DNA of 64,000 bases, from assembly GCA_004194705.1 (NCBI GenBank), contig SADC01000439.1, positions 310,001-374,000 of the forward strand, read 5' to 3'. A program made the translations under genes and the position numbers. The stretch comes from Ditylenchus dipsaci (lineage: Eukaryota; Nematoda; Chromadorea; Rhabditida; Anguinidae). Below are positions 36,284-46,955 of the stretch, piece by piece. Under the pieces are notes generated by a model. The model did no database searches. It was not told the DNA's origin and saw only the letters and a list, made by a program, of their open reading frames with translations. Numbering within the stretch: position 1 is the stretch's first letter; the number at the start of each line of letters is the position of its first letter.

Positions 36284-38811
36284 ATGCTTTTAAAAAAGAA
36301 CAAAAGAAACGAAAAGAAAAAATTACAGCATATTTTGAAGCATTTAAGTCTAAATTCGAACACACAGGTCAGTTTAAAAAAAAAAGTTTTTGAAACAAAG
36401 AAAATACATTACTTTTTCTTAACCCAAGAAAAATCCTCATTTTTTTGTTTTGCCTGATCTTAATAAATTTTCTTAGCTTTTTCAAAAGTGATGGCACAAT
36501 ATAAGGTAGCTCTGCAATTTTAGTTTCTAGCGAGGTATTATTTGTTGCAACATCCACACAAAATGCAGCTGCAAAAAGGAAAAGTATGAATGAAATTTTT
36601 GTCCTGTTTTGTTTCACACTTCAACGTTTTGTGCTAAATTTTTTCATAATTTTTTAACTAATGATACTTCGTTGGAAACTACAGGGTGTTTCAAGAAATT
36701 ATAAGATTTCTGAAGGGTCATAACTTTTTTCCTAGGTTGCTTTTTAAAATTCTGTGAACTCCGATCGACTCAGAATTGCATGAAAATTTTTATCGGTACA
36801 TAAAGTCAAAAACACGAGTTTTGCCTACTGCTCCTCCTCCCCTGTGGTTTGGTCTTTACCAATCCAGAGGCCATCCACAGACCAATACCCTTGCCACAGG
36901 GGGAGGGGCCAAGCAAAAATCATGTTTTTAAATTTATACACCAAAAAATTTCCATGTAATTCTGAGTCGATTGGTGTTTACAAAATTTAAAAATTCGACC
37001 TAGGAAAAAAGTTATGACTCTTCAAACGTGTTAGGATTTCTTGATGAACTCTGTAGAATTGCAAGCAGTGGTGTAACGGTACCGGTGCGGAAAATTTTGG
37101 AAGCCGGTGCAGGTGTCGATGCGGAAAATTTTTGGAGCCGGTGCAGGTGCAGATGTTCCGAGAATTACATCACTGATTGGAAGGCTACTTTATAATATTA
37201 TCACTTTGAAAAAAATCTATTTTCTAACTTTTTAAATGTTAATTACACGAAGCTTTAGGCTTAAAAAACAAAATAAAAATGCGAAAAAATTAAAAGGCTA
37301 TTTTTTGGACATTTTTAAAACTTATACCGTACATTCTTATATAATTAGAGCACGGTCTAAAATTTGAGCATGTGAAAAATTAGTGGAAATACGGTAAATT
37401 GCATTTCATCCACACGCTTTTCAGATTCAAATGTTATTCAAAATTTGAGCGAACAAATAACAGAAATAAAAACAATTGTTTTAAGTTTTATTAATGAACA
37501 GGTTCGGGAATTCATAAATTTCCAAAGTAAGTTTTTTACATCAGTTAATATTAGTAGTCACGTGATTCGATTTTGAGATATAAGTGAAGAGAATAACCAA
37601 CTGCAAGTTGAACAAGCAATAGATTCAGTGGCACACATAATAGCTTTTATACTGGATGATGGAGAAAGCAAATGTAACTAATTAATCATACTTTGAAATT
37701 TTGAATCCCGAAATCGACAAAACTGGAGATTGAAAGAAAATAGGAAAAAATCAACAGGGACTGAGGCAAAAACATTTTCGGGTGCCCGCAAACACATATA
37801 CCGTATATCTTCTAATAAGGCCCACCTTCTATTAAGAACCCACCTTCTTATAAGGCCCACCTCTGAAGAGGTGTTGAAAAATAAGGCCCCACTTCAAATA
37901 AGCCCTAATAAGGCCAAAAAGACATCTTCTAATAAGGCCCCACCTTCTAATAAGACCCCACCTTCAAAAAGAGGTTAAAAAATAAGGCCTCATGGGTCCT
38001 TGTTAGAAGATATACGGTAGAGCCCATTTCTGTTCAAAACTTGGTAATTCTGCTGTATGGTCAATTTTAGCATTTTTAAATGACCGAAAATCAAGCTCCG
38101 AAAAAATTTTGCCTGCTTAACTCGATAAAAGACACACTTAAATAATTTCTGAACTTAAAGGGGTGTAATAAAGAAGAGCCGAAGACGGTTTGATATGTAA
38201 AAAACGTTTTTATAAAAATCTGAATTTAGCTAAAACAAAAGAAGAAATAAGCCAGCAAATAACTGTTTTTAAAGAAAAACTTTCAAAAGAATTACGTAAT
38301 CTTTTCATAGAAGGCATCATCAATGTTTTTACATTTTTTTAATTGCAGAAAAGAGCACTATTGACGTAGATGTATCGTTAGAAAAGGAATCTGCAAATTT
38401 AGAGTCAGACAATAGTAAACAACAAGGTACTTTTTCAATAGATATTTACGAGCTAGACTGTACCTTCTTATACTAGGAGCTTAATAAAACCCATATTTGT
38501 GAAAAATTTGTTTGGGACTTTTGCGCACCGGTGAAACCATAAAAAAATCAAATTTTTCAGAGCCTTTAGGATTCGTTCAAACATGATTTCAAAATTATTA
38601 TAAAACTGTTAAAATACAGATAGGTTTTTAAGATAATAATGAATCTACAAAAACAGATGATGATTCAATAGAAAACAACAAGATAGATACAGAAAATCAA
38701 TCAGATACCAAAAAAGGAATTAGTATTGAATCTTCAATTACTGAACAAGACAAAGGCCAAAACTCTCAACCCCGAAAAGTAGTATCATCTCCTGCTACTG
38801 TTGCCGAAAAG
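36284..38811 (+). CDS. Uncharacterised gene, exon block 1 (six phase-matched exons)
   Basis: Exons 36284-36367, 37425-37526, 37590-37673, 38230-38313, 38349-38426 and 38633-38811 join without a stop. The first five are symmetric: they start and end in phase 1 and are 84, 102, 84, 84 and 78 bases. Residues include ITAYFEAFKSKFEHT, NVIQNLSEQITEIKTIVLSF, NNQLQVEQAIDSVAHIIAF, SKTKEEISQQITVFKEKLSK and a Ser/Asn/Asp-rich exon (DNNESTKTDDDSIENN). The 38313 donor is GC. Helical, coiled-coil-like, then disordered; no known domain recognised. Introns contain transposons (37799-38019, 36683-37057). The link to block 2 is unresolved: 38811 ends in phase 0 while 40410 begins in phase 1, so an exon or donor is missing. 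Confidence 0.55.
36369..36617 (-). CDS. Small putative secreted protein, antisense in an intron
   Basis: Open frame of 82 residues starting MKQNRTKISFILFLFAAAFC: a basic start, a hydrophobic core and small residues before VDVATNNTS, a convincing signal peptide. The next stretch, ETKIAELPYIVPSLLKKLRK, is amphipathic and basic. It overlaps the intron after exon 36284-36367 of the plus-strand locus. No homologue recognised. It could be a chance frame; the last 20 residues look less protein-like and may be intron. Confidence 0.35.
   Translation of the reverse strand: MKQNRTKISFILFLFAAAFCVDVATNNTSLETKIAELPYIVPSLLKKLRKFIKIRQNKKMRIFLGLRKSNVFSLFQKLFFLN
36683..37396. mobile_element. Three small elements: CAGGGTGTTTC foldback, CAGTGGTG MITE, CCGTA mini-element
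   Basis: 36683-37057: CAGGGTGTTTCAAGAAAT at the left, ATTTCTTGATGAACTCTG at the right, with an inner CCTGTGG...CCACAGG pair; sister 44873-45215. 37073-37176: GGTACCGGTGCGGAAAATTT twice, ending ACATCACTG. 37325-37396: TA-flanked CCGTACATTC...GGAAATACGG, 72 bases. Confidence 0.65.
37799..38019. mobile_element. CCGTATT-group MITE, word AAGGCCCACC
   Basis: TA-flanked. Left CCGTATATCTTCTAATAAGG then CCCACC; repeated ATAAGGCCCCACCTTCTAAT units; right AAGGCCTCATGGGTCCTTGT then TAGAAGATATACGG. Lies in an intron of the uncharacterised locus. Confidence 0.8.
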
Positions 38812-40409
38812 GTTTGAAATCTTATGAACAGGAAAAAATTTCACAAATTATGTTTGAAAATGTCGGCACTATGTAACAATGGGGGGGGGGCCGTGGTGGT
38901 TGCCTTGGTATCACCCCCTTGGTGCTTTTTAGTGTGATTTTTAAGGCGCATTCACAATGAGAAGTCTGTTTGCGGATGCTAAATCCGATTTGTCACATGG
39001 AAATAGCCATAATTTTTTTTATTTTTTAAAAATTATTCTGTTATCGCCATTTTGCAGCTACAAGTTGTAGCTAAGATTCAGAGCTACAAGATGAGCTATC
39101 GATAAGTCGGACGTTGTTGAAAAAATTGAGTTAAAAAAGAAAGACTCTAACAGACGCACTCAAATTTGAGTCAGGATTGTTGGGCAGATTCTTAAAATTG
39201 TTATTTGAGTTTTTGAAGCAATATTTACTCAGTCAATAGCTCATTTGGTAGTCCTAAACCTCAACTATATGATGTGAGAAGCTATATAAGCAACTGGAAA
39301 ATAAAAAACCGCGCTAACTGAATAATTTTGGAAAAACAGTAAAAAAAGCGAGGATTCTGTTTTACGGATTCGGCGCTAGTAGCGAATACCCCTTCACCCA
39401 CCCCAAGAATCCGACCTTTAAAAATTGCTGTAACTACCCTTGCGAACAACAAGTTTAGGCTTAGCCCTTAGGCTTGGGGGTAGGCCAGCGTACGGAAGTT
39501 GTGACTAATGAAGAGTTTGCGCACATTTTCCGGGGTGTGGGACATATATTTGGGTACTTTTTACTAAAGTAAAAAAAGTGAAAATCGTTGGGGTATTCGC
39601 TAGTAGCGTCGCGGATTCTTAGTGAGTAGTCTGTTTTAGCATCCGCAAACAGCCTCCTCATTGTGTATGCGCCTTTAGGGTTAGACTTAGGCAAGGGTAG
39701 GCCAACGTATGTAAGGAGAGTTTGTAGTGGCCATTGTTGGCAAGCGTAGGCCAACGTATGTTAGGACGAACTCTCCTTACATACGTTGGCCTACCCTTGC
39801 CTAAGTCTAACCCTGAAAAATAACACTAAAAGCAACAGGAACCAAGGCGAACAAAACCACCTACACTCACATAGGGACAAAATGTCTAACTTAACTATTT
39901 GAGCTTTACGTACATTTTTATTTAAAAAAAAATGTTAGCAAAGTATCGGTGTGCATGAAAAGAAAAAGGCGGGTCACGTGCCCCCGTCAGATTTTTTCCT
40001 AGTCAAAAGTCGAAAACGGTGTAGGTAAAAATGGCCTAAAATTTGTTTTCTCGTATGGTGCCCCAGGTTCCTGGATGTCACCATAGCGAGGTTGCCACTT
40101 CGGTCATTTTCTTTTAGCCAAACCAAACTAGCCGACGCCAAGGTAATTGTGTCACTATAGCTGGGCTTAACTTACTGAATTTGTCGTTTAAAAGTTGTTT
40201 GAAATTTATACAGTCGAACATCCCAATAACAATCATCCCCATTAACGATCACCTCCCAATAACGATCACCGAAAAAATTTTTTGGTCTACCTTAACTGAT
40301 GTCCCAATAACGATCACCTGAGGCTGGTCCCTGAGGTGGTGGTTATTGGGAGGTTTGACTGTAATTATCATAATAAAAAGCACTAATGTAATTAACAATT
40401 CTTTTCAAG
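38812..40409. other. Long intron filled with foldback elements
   Basis: 38941-39678: arms TAAGGCGCATTCACAATGAG and TTGTGTATGCGCCTTTA, with TTTGCGGATGCTAAA on both sides. 39677-39815: hairpin of the TAGGCAAGGGTAGGCCA family. 40209-40363: pogo-like MITE, word AATAACGATCACC (CAGTCGAACATCCCAATAAC ... GTTATTGGGAGGTTTGACTG), TA-flanked. A G-run is at 38881. A missing exon of the locus may lie here. Confidence 0.6.
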
Positions 40410-43400
40410 ACACCAATGAAATTCAAGAAGATGTGTATGATAAATTCAAATTGGAGACTGAAAAGAAAATTAAGCAGTACAAAAATAAAAAAGGCAAGTC
40501 AATAATAGCTTTATCCGTAGTTATACACAAACTATAATAGATACTTATCCCATTAACAACCCCTAGCCCCAACCCCAAATTTTTGAAAATGACCAAGAAA
40601 CAGGTTCTAAGCTACTTTTTCTGATTGGGTCATTTTTAAATACCGTATTTATTCTAATAGAACACCATGGTGCTCTATTTTTCGACCTCCAAAAATTTTT
40701 TGGCTTCGTTTTAAAAATGCAATAAAACGTAGTTCACCCCCTAGTTTTGACCCTAAGGGGTGATGCTCTAACAGAGACTGGTGTTCAAATAGAGGCTGGC
40801 GCTCTATTAAGGCACACCCCAAATCTCACACTCAGGTCGACACTCATTGTGAACGTGCCTTTAGAATAAATACGGTGGATACAACCTTATGCTTAGGCAA
40901 GGGTAGGCCAGCGTATGTTAGGACAGACTCAATCATCTTTTTCAGTTGGAGAACATGTTTGAGTCCATCCTAACATACGCTGGCAATAAAATGTAAAAAT
41001 GAAATTAAAATGAATTTGAAAAATGACCCTAAAATAGAAAAAATGAAAATGACCCTATCTTGTTTTTTTTTCACTTTTTGAAAATTTTGAGGTATGGGCG
41101 GTGGTTAAAGGGATAAGTGCCCTATAATACTTGCAAATTTTAGTGAACAATATATTTCAATTGAAAACCAGCCTAAAGAATTTATTAGATCAGTTTATAA
41201 AAAATATGCGTTCATCGCCGGAAAAAGAATTAAACATAGGTTAGTTAATTTATTCAAAAAAATTACTAAAAATTATTTTTAAGACGAACAATATAAAAAC
41301 CTAGAAGAAGCATGGCTACTAAAATTGGAAGATTGGAAAGTGAAAAATAATGTTCAAGAAAAACCAGGTTCTTTTTTGATTGCTCAATGTTTTAATAGAA
41401 ACATAAAAAAATCAGACCATTATCTTCAAATCAGATTTCAGCATTAGAAAACAGATTCTTAGAACATTGATAAAGACTTATCCAGGGGTTGGGAGAGCGC
41501 CCTCTTGAGCGCTCAAGCATGCCATTGGGACGTAAAAATGAAGTGCAACCTAACCGCCCCCCCCCCTCCCAGAGTATTTTTATCTAAGCCTACTAAATTT
41601 CGGTTCCCTCGATCTTTTTTCCCCCAACCGATTGCAATGTGGAGTATGATGGTCGTTGGCCGCGAAGCGGTCAAATACTCCTGGTATTGTTAGTGCAAAA
41701 GGTGTAAAATAGGTGAAAAGTAAAAAATTCAGCTGAGAGAAAAATACTCTTTGGAGGGGGGGGCGTTGGTACACTTCATATGCTGTCCCTGGGAGAGAGC
41801 CCGAATGCGCGTTTAATCACGGTGTATCAAACACGTAAAAAACGAAACAGACTTTTTTTATGCCGAACGAGGAATTCGAAAACAACTACATTTCGGTTTT
41901 AATAGAACTTTGAGTTAGCGCTTGGTAGAGTCAAGCCGTCAAATTAAACTGGCTTTTCTGACAAATCTCGTAATGAAAAATTTTTCTAGCTTGCCATAAT
42001 TTATCATGTTTCCCCAGCTGCTCATGGTGCTCTTGGTTTTCCAATGTAACGTCGAATTGTAAATAAATCAAGTGGTTTTTTGAAAACTTTGTGGTTTTAG
42101 TGAGCTTAATGGACCCATATTTCTCTAAAAAGACGTAATTTTGAAAAATAAACGACAAAATCGGAATTTTTGCAACTTTTCAGACCCAATCGATCAAAAC
42201 AACTAACCAAAGACCAAAAAAATTAAATGTGAAATAAAATAAGTGGGTACCTAGGCGGGAACGAACTTTTTGATGTGCCTTTCAAAAATACAGCAGAAAA
42301 ATGAGGTCACATTCAAAATGCTAGATGACATAACGCCAACCTCGATTTCGCCTTTCGGCGATTCGATACGTCGTATATTTAAGAAATAGAGTGCGCTTTT
42401 ATTTAGAATTTCCCGTACTTTTCCCTATTGCAGTCAAGAAAAGGTTAATTTGACACAGAAGTCAATGATGAAAAGGCCAAAATTCGTAGACCTTATGTTG
42501 CTAAGTACTTGCCGTATTTCTTCTATTAACTCTCCACCCTACGGACCTTATATCTCAGCCCAGAAAAATAATTTTGCAAATAATTTTTCTTGCGTTTTCT
42601 TAGTTACCACGAGTTTACCTTATTCCACCATTTAGATTTTGGTTGAGCACCCGAAAATATCAAAAGCTACACCGAAATTTTCCAATTTTTTAGGGGTTGA
42701 AAAATAACTCCCCATGGGTAGTTAATACAGGAAATACGGTGAATTCCTTCCATAAGATTTTCGGACAGCAGTAGAAATACCCTTGTCTCTTCATTACTTT
42801 TCCCTTTAAGCACTAGCATAAAAATGTTCAAATATTGGTGCCAGACATCGGAAAAAGTGTCTAAGACATTTCTCAGTGTCGGCTAACATACGCTGGCCTA
42901 CTTTGAGTATGAAACCTAGGCCTGAAAGAGTAGTTACAGTAATTAAAAAAGGAGGGGTTGCAACTATTGCCCATGTCTGCTTTAACTTAAAAATTTAAAA
43001 GTAAGACAAGTTCCTTAAAGACTAAATTTTAAATTAAAATTTTAGAGAAACAAAAAACACAAGTAAATGACAAAAATCTCTTGAAACCAGTAGCAGCGGT
43101 TGCTACCACTTCTGACTTTGAAGATATTCAAAAATCTCCATCTGGAGTGCCAACGAAAAATGGAAAAGAACCAGGTTCTTATGAAATTCAGGGTTTTAAT
43201 AAAAGTAATTTTTTTCTACTATAGCTTAGCTAAAAACGGCTGGCAAGGGAGGGACCCTGACTGTGACCTGGGGTTTTTTCGATAATTTTTGGCGCTTATT
43301 CTTGTAGAGCGAATCGCAAATCTCATATGAATTTGGCTCCCACCACTGAAACTCAATAAGAATTTAGGAATTACCAATGGCCCAAGGGTCAGTTATAAAA

Positions 43401-46400
43401 AACCATGATATCGAGGAATGTTTAGGTATCGAGTTTTAGGTATCGGTATCGAGGATTTTTTAGAACTTTGAGTGACACTTCTACCACATTTTATGGACCT
43501 TCGGAGCTCGGTAGCCATATTTGTCAGGAACTTGGGCAATCTACGAGAATTCGCACAAAAAAATTGACACCGAAGTTCCCCCAGGTCACAGTCAGCGTCC
43601 CTCCCTTGTTAGATATAGTTCCATGGCTTTTAAGGCATGAGTAAGTTATTTTTGGCTATAAGTAAAAAACCCGTCTAAATATGTAAATCTCCCGCCAAAT
43701 TTGAATTTTTAGTCAAAAACTGCATTAAATTTTGCATGAATTCGAATTTCATAGTCAAAAATAACTTCGATCGCTCAGAATACCTCCCGGAGTGGCCAGA
43801 AGCCCTGAAAGTTGCTTTTTTGAGGGTAATCTGGGGGGGGGGGGGGGGGGTGGTTGAATTAAACTTTTTGCGAAAATTCGATTGAGCGGATCAGAAGTCC
43901 AGTCAGATAGGCTGAATCGCTCAGAATTTCAACCTGAATCAGTCTCAACCATCTGAAACCACCCTAACCCATCCTAATTGCTCCAAGCCAGTATCTAAGT
44001 ACTCTTAATCAGTTCTTAGGGTGGTTTCAGATGGTTGAGAATGATTCAGGATGGAATTCTGAGCGATTCAGCCCATCTTTCAGGGGCTTCTGGCCACTCC
44101 GGAGAGGTATTCTGAGCGATCGAAGTCATTTTTTGACTATAAAGTTCGAATTCCCGCAAAATTTAATGCAGTATTTGACTAAAAATTTAAATTTGATGGG
44201 AGATTTACATATTTTGACGGGTGTTATCAATTCGAGCCGTTATTTTTTAGATCTTAATCCTCCAAAGTTTTCTTATGCGCCTAAATTTCTGTTAGAAGCA
44301 CCAAAAACTAGGGATAAGCATGAAATTTTAACAATTGAAAAACAAACTCGCAGTCAAGCAAAGCAACCTTTAGACGAGCGTCTTAAAAGCAAAGCTCAAC
44401 AAACAGATGCACCCGAATATAAATTAATGTCTGAAAATCCGGTTCAAGCAGCTGAAAAGCTAGTATTCAGACAATATTTCATTTGGCTTGATCACTTGCA
44501 CAAACTATTGTAACATTTCTAAAAAAATCAGTTAATGAAGATCTTGTGAACGTCGGGCTGGCGCCAACAGAACACATGATTGTTAGTTTAATTTCTTATT
44601 TATTTTTTTATTTAAATAGCTTGAAGAGCCATTGCGTCTCCGACAACGATTGTCCCCTGTAATTCTAAAAAAATTTCTTATTCATTCAACTTCTGTAAGG
44701 ATTTTTCAACTTGGTTTCTAACACAACTATACCTAAAATAAAATTTCAGGCCTTGTTTTGTTAGAAACCAAGCCGAAAAATCTGCATAGAAGTTCAATGA
44801 TTAGGTGAAAAATTTTGAATTGTCGGGAGAGAATCCAGAACGCACGGGCGTGGCCATTTAAGCACACAAAAGTACAGGGTGTCCCAAGATTTTTGGGCAC
44901 TTTCAAACTACCAGAACTTTTCTTAAAATATGCTCTTTTTATCATTTTATGGTTTTTTGTATATAATGTCAATAATACGATTTTTTATTGTCTTTCCTGT
45001 GGTTCGGGCCTTACCAATTCAGAGGCCATCTACAGGCCATCACGCGAACCACAGGGGGACCAAGAAAAAATCGTGTTTTTATTACATTGAGATTATATAC
45101 TAAAAACAATTCCATAAAAACAGAGTCGATTTTTGAAAACATATTTTTCGAAAAGCGGTGTATGTAAAAAGTTATGGTAATTTCAAAGGATCCGAAAATC
45201 GTAGAAGCCCTGTATAAGAATTAACTAAAGTTTTAAAAATTATGTAAATTATGTAAAAATTATTATTATCAGGAATTCACTAAAATTATCACATGAAAAG
45301 TAACTACCGTATTTTCTCTATTAATCACCCACTCTCTAATATTCCCCCCACCCTACGGGCTAGGCATGGAGAATGGCCTATTCCGGACGGGACAAAAAAA
45401 ATTTAAAAAAATTCCGGGACGGGAAAAATCTTAAAAACCCACCGGGTTGGGACGAGACGGGACGTCCCTACTCAATTTTAAATAGGAAAAATCGGAAAAT
45501 CACCCCGGGACGGAACAGGCTCAAATATTTTTCCGGAACGGGATCCGGGACGGTAAAAACCCTATAAACCCTCCGAGACGGGACGGGGCGTCCTGTCCCG
45601 ATCGTCATCCATTCCCACTACGGAACCTATATCTCAGCTTTGAGCAAAAATTTCGCAAATCTGCTTTTTTGCGTTTTTTGAATAGCACGAGCTCTCCGGG
45701 TTCCACTTCTCAGATTTTGGTTAAGTGCCCAAAAATCTCAAAATCGACCTCGGAATTTCTCGATTTTCAGGGGTCAAAAAATTACCCTGATGGAGTTTTT
45801 ATAGAGAAAAATTAAAATTAAAAATTACAGGTTGAAACACGAGAAGCACTAACAGAATCTTTGAACGTTCTTCTTCACAACAAAAGAAAACCATATTACA
45901 GATACGTTGATTCTGGCAACCATTCTGAAAAACACAATTTAAAAGACACATTTGGTAAAATAAAACTTTGTTAGCAATAACTTTTCAACAAACTTTTCTT
46001 TAAAGATTTCGCAGTGAAGAAGTATTTGGAGATGTTTAGACACTATTATGTGAATTCCATACAACAGGTATGTCTAATTTTCATTTTCTAAAGTTTACAG
46101 TCGCTTAACCGAAACAGTGTTTTTAGAAGACAAACCGAAAATCGTAAAAAACCGCCGGTTTTTCACGATTTTTTTAAATTATTTTGTCGGACTTCCTTAA
46201 AAAGCCTGCGCATAGTATTTGGACCTATGTGACAATGGAGTAAGGGGGGGGGGGGGTGGCTTCTGCCTTGGTCCCCCCTCATATTTAATGCAGGGCTTCC
46301 AACTCAAAATTTTGAAATAAAAGACATTTGGTCAAAAAGTGCGATTTTATCCAGTGCTTATTGATTTTTGAGGAACAAAAATAAAGATTTTGACGTGAAA

Positions 46401-46672
46401 TTTCAAAAATTCTAAAGATTCCAAGTCTCAAAAAAAAAAAGAACAAATCTTTAAATAAAGGACCTTTGGAAGCCCTGTTTTAATGTGATTTTTAGGCTTA
46501 GGCAAGAGTGGGCCAGCGTAAGTTGGGACGGACTCTCCTTACATACGTTGCCCTATACCTATGGGCAAGCTAATTTCTTTTTCGATTCTTTTTTCAGAAT
46601 TGGTTTCTGAAAGTAAAAATACTAACAGAATCTATTATAAAAGGGTTAGACCAAAAAAAAAGCCTTAAATAA
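40410..46672 (+). CDS. Uncharacterised gene, exon block 2 (nine phase-matched exons to the stop)
   Basis: Exons 40410-40493, 41144-41239, 41284-41367, 43046-43174, 44251-44462, 44620-44694, 45831-45954, 46006-46067 and 46598-46672 (TAA). With one base carried in, they total 942 bases and read 313 residues without a stop. The first four are symmetric phase-1 exons of 84, 96, 84 and 129 bases. Residues: DTNEIQEDVYDKFKLETEKK, NNIFQLKTSLKNLLDQFIKN, EQYKNLEEAWLLKLEDWKVK, a disordered Thr/Ser/Pro exon, then LNPPKFSYAPKFLLEAPKTR, EEPLRLRQRLSPVILKKFL, NKRKPYYRYVDSGNHSEKHN, KKYLEMFRHYYVNSIQQNWF. The 40493 donor is GC. The donor of 44251-44462 is a choice (GTATTC); reading on gives an early stop. No known family. 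Introns hold several transposons. Confidence 0.6.
40641..40986. mobile_element. CCGTATT-group MITE, word AGAACACCA, and a TAGGCCAGCG hairpin
   Basis: 40641-40877: left CCGTATTTATTCTAATAGAA then CACCATGGTGCTC; right CTGGCGCTCTATTAAGG, then TTAGAATAAATACGG. 40889-40986: TTAGGCAAGGGTAGGCCAGC and TCCTAACATACGCTGGC, a hairpin of a family with copies at 39677, 52218, 58794 and elsewhere. Confidence 0.7.
41442..41470 (+). CDS. Candidate alternative terminal exon
   Basis: After acceptor TTTCAG. Entering in phase 1 from the exon ending 41367 it reads ALENRFLEH and stops at 41468. The next exon, 43046, accepts the same phase, so 41442 would be an alternative 3' end. Short, so it may be chance. Confidence 0.3.
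41471..43045. other. Intron with repeats and a CCGTATT-group MITE
   Basis: 41555-41810 is a diverged GCGAAGCGG repeat. 42241-42275 is the right end of a GTTCGTTCCCGCC-type element. 42511-42740 is a CCGTATT-group MITE: CCGTATTTCTTCTATTAACT on the left, ACTCCCCATGGGTAGTTAAT then ACAGGAAATACGG on the right. 42880-42930 holds a TAGGCCAGCG fragment. Confidence 0.55.
43240..43610. mobile_element. Foldback element, GGCAAGGGAGGGACCCTG arms
   Basis: Arms GGCAAGGGAGGGACCCTGAC (about 43243) and GTCAGCGTCCCTCCCTTG (about 43592), both extending through TGTGACCTGGGG. The centre repeats TAGGTATCGAG. In an intron of the uncharacterised gene. Confidence 0.7.
43654..44238. mobile_element. GGCT...GAGCC foldback with 9-base TSD at a splice acceptor
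   Basis: Ends GGCTATAAGTAAAAAACCCG and CGGGTGTTATCAATTCGAGCC (in parts: CGGGTGTTATCAA, TTCGAGCC). TSD GTTATTTTT at 43645-43653 and 44239-44247. The inner arms match those of 23510-24351. The right TSD copy forms the T-rich tract of the acceptor TTTTTTAG used by exon 44251. A run of G at about 43835 breaks the symmetry. Confidence 0.85.
44697..45813. mobile_element. Hairpin, CAGGGTGTCCC foldback and an interrupted CCGTATT-group element
   Basis: 44697-44783: GATTTTTCAACTTGGTTTCT against AGAAACCAAGCCGAAAAATC. 44873-45215: sister of 36683-37057. 45305-45813: CCGTATTTTCTCTATTAATC at the left and TTTTTATAGAGAAAA at the right, split by a GGGACGGGAC-rich insert (45365-45615). All within one intron. 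Confidence 0.6.
46302..46478. mobile_element. AGGGCTTCC...GGAAGCCCT MITE
   Basis: Inverted ends CAGGGCTTCCAA and TTGGAAGCCCTG, with AGTGCTTATTG and AAAGATTTTGACG inside; sister 12545-12755. Related single ends are near 53720 and 54070. In the last intron of the uncharacterised gene. A TAGGCCAGCG fragment follows (46496-46560). Confidence 0.7.
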
Positions 46673-46734
46673 TCGATTCTTAAGATTCTTAAAAAAGGGG
46701 GAAAAGCCATTTAGGTTTCGAAAATTGGCCTTTG

Positions 46735-46955
46735 TGTTTGGGTTAAAAACGCAAGTGTTTATGTTTTTTGGCACAAAATAGTGTCGCAGGTTCGATCCCT
46801 TCGATGCAACATTCGGAAACAGAGACTTCAGTTATTTCTAGAACTGGTCAAACAAGCCAAAAAAGTAAAGTGCATGCATGCGGGATCGAACCTGCGCACC
46901 CGTTTATGACCATAAAGCACAAACGCTAAATGGCCTTTCCCCTTACTTTCAGGGT
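46735..46955. repeat. Inverted pair of tRNA-like sequences
   Basis: Plus-strand copy ends GTCGCAGGTTCGATCCC (about 46786-46802). Minus-strand copy reads GCGCAGGTTCGATCCCGC (about 46880-46898 on the complement), preceded by GCCATTTAGCGTTTGTGC. Both have a B-box and a weak A-box-like TTAGCGTTTG, so they look like tRNA-derived SINE heads facing each other. Neither folds into a full tRNA by eye. Confidence 0.5.

Noticed and set aside
39461..39754. 97-residue minus frame containing TLLTYVGLPLPKSN
   Set aside because: It is the TAGGCAAGGGTAGGCCAACG hairpin family read through; similar peptides appear wherever that repeat occurs.
43830..43852. Long G run inside the foldback, also at 46248, 49013, 51010, 55998 and 59383
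   Set aside because: Homopolymer runs within repeats, probably slippage; no evidence of a functional G-quadruplex element.
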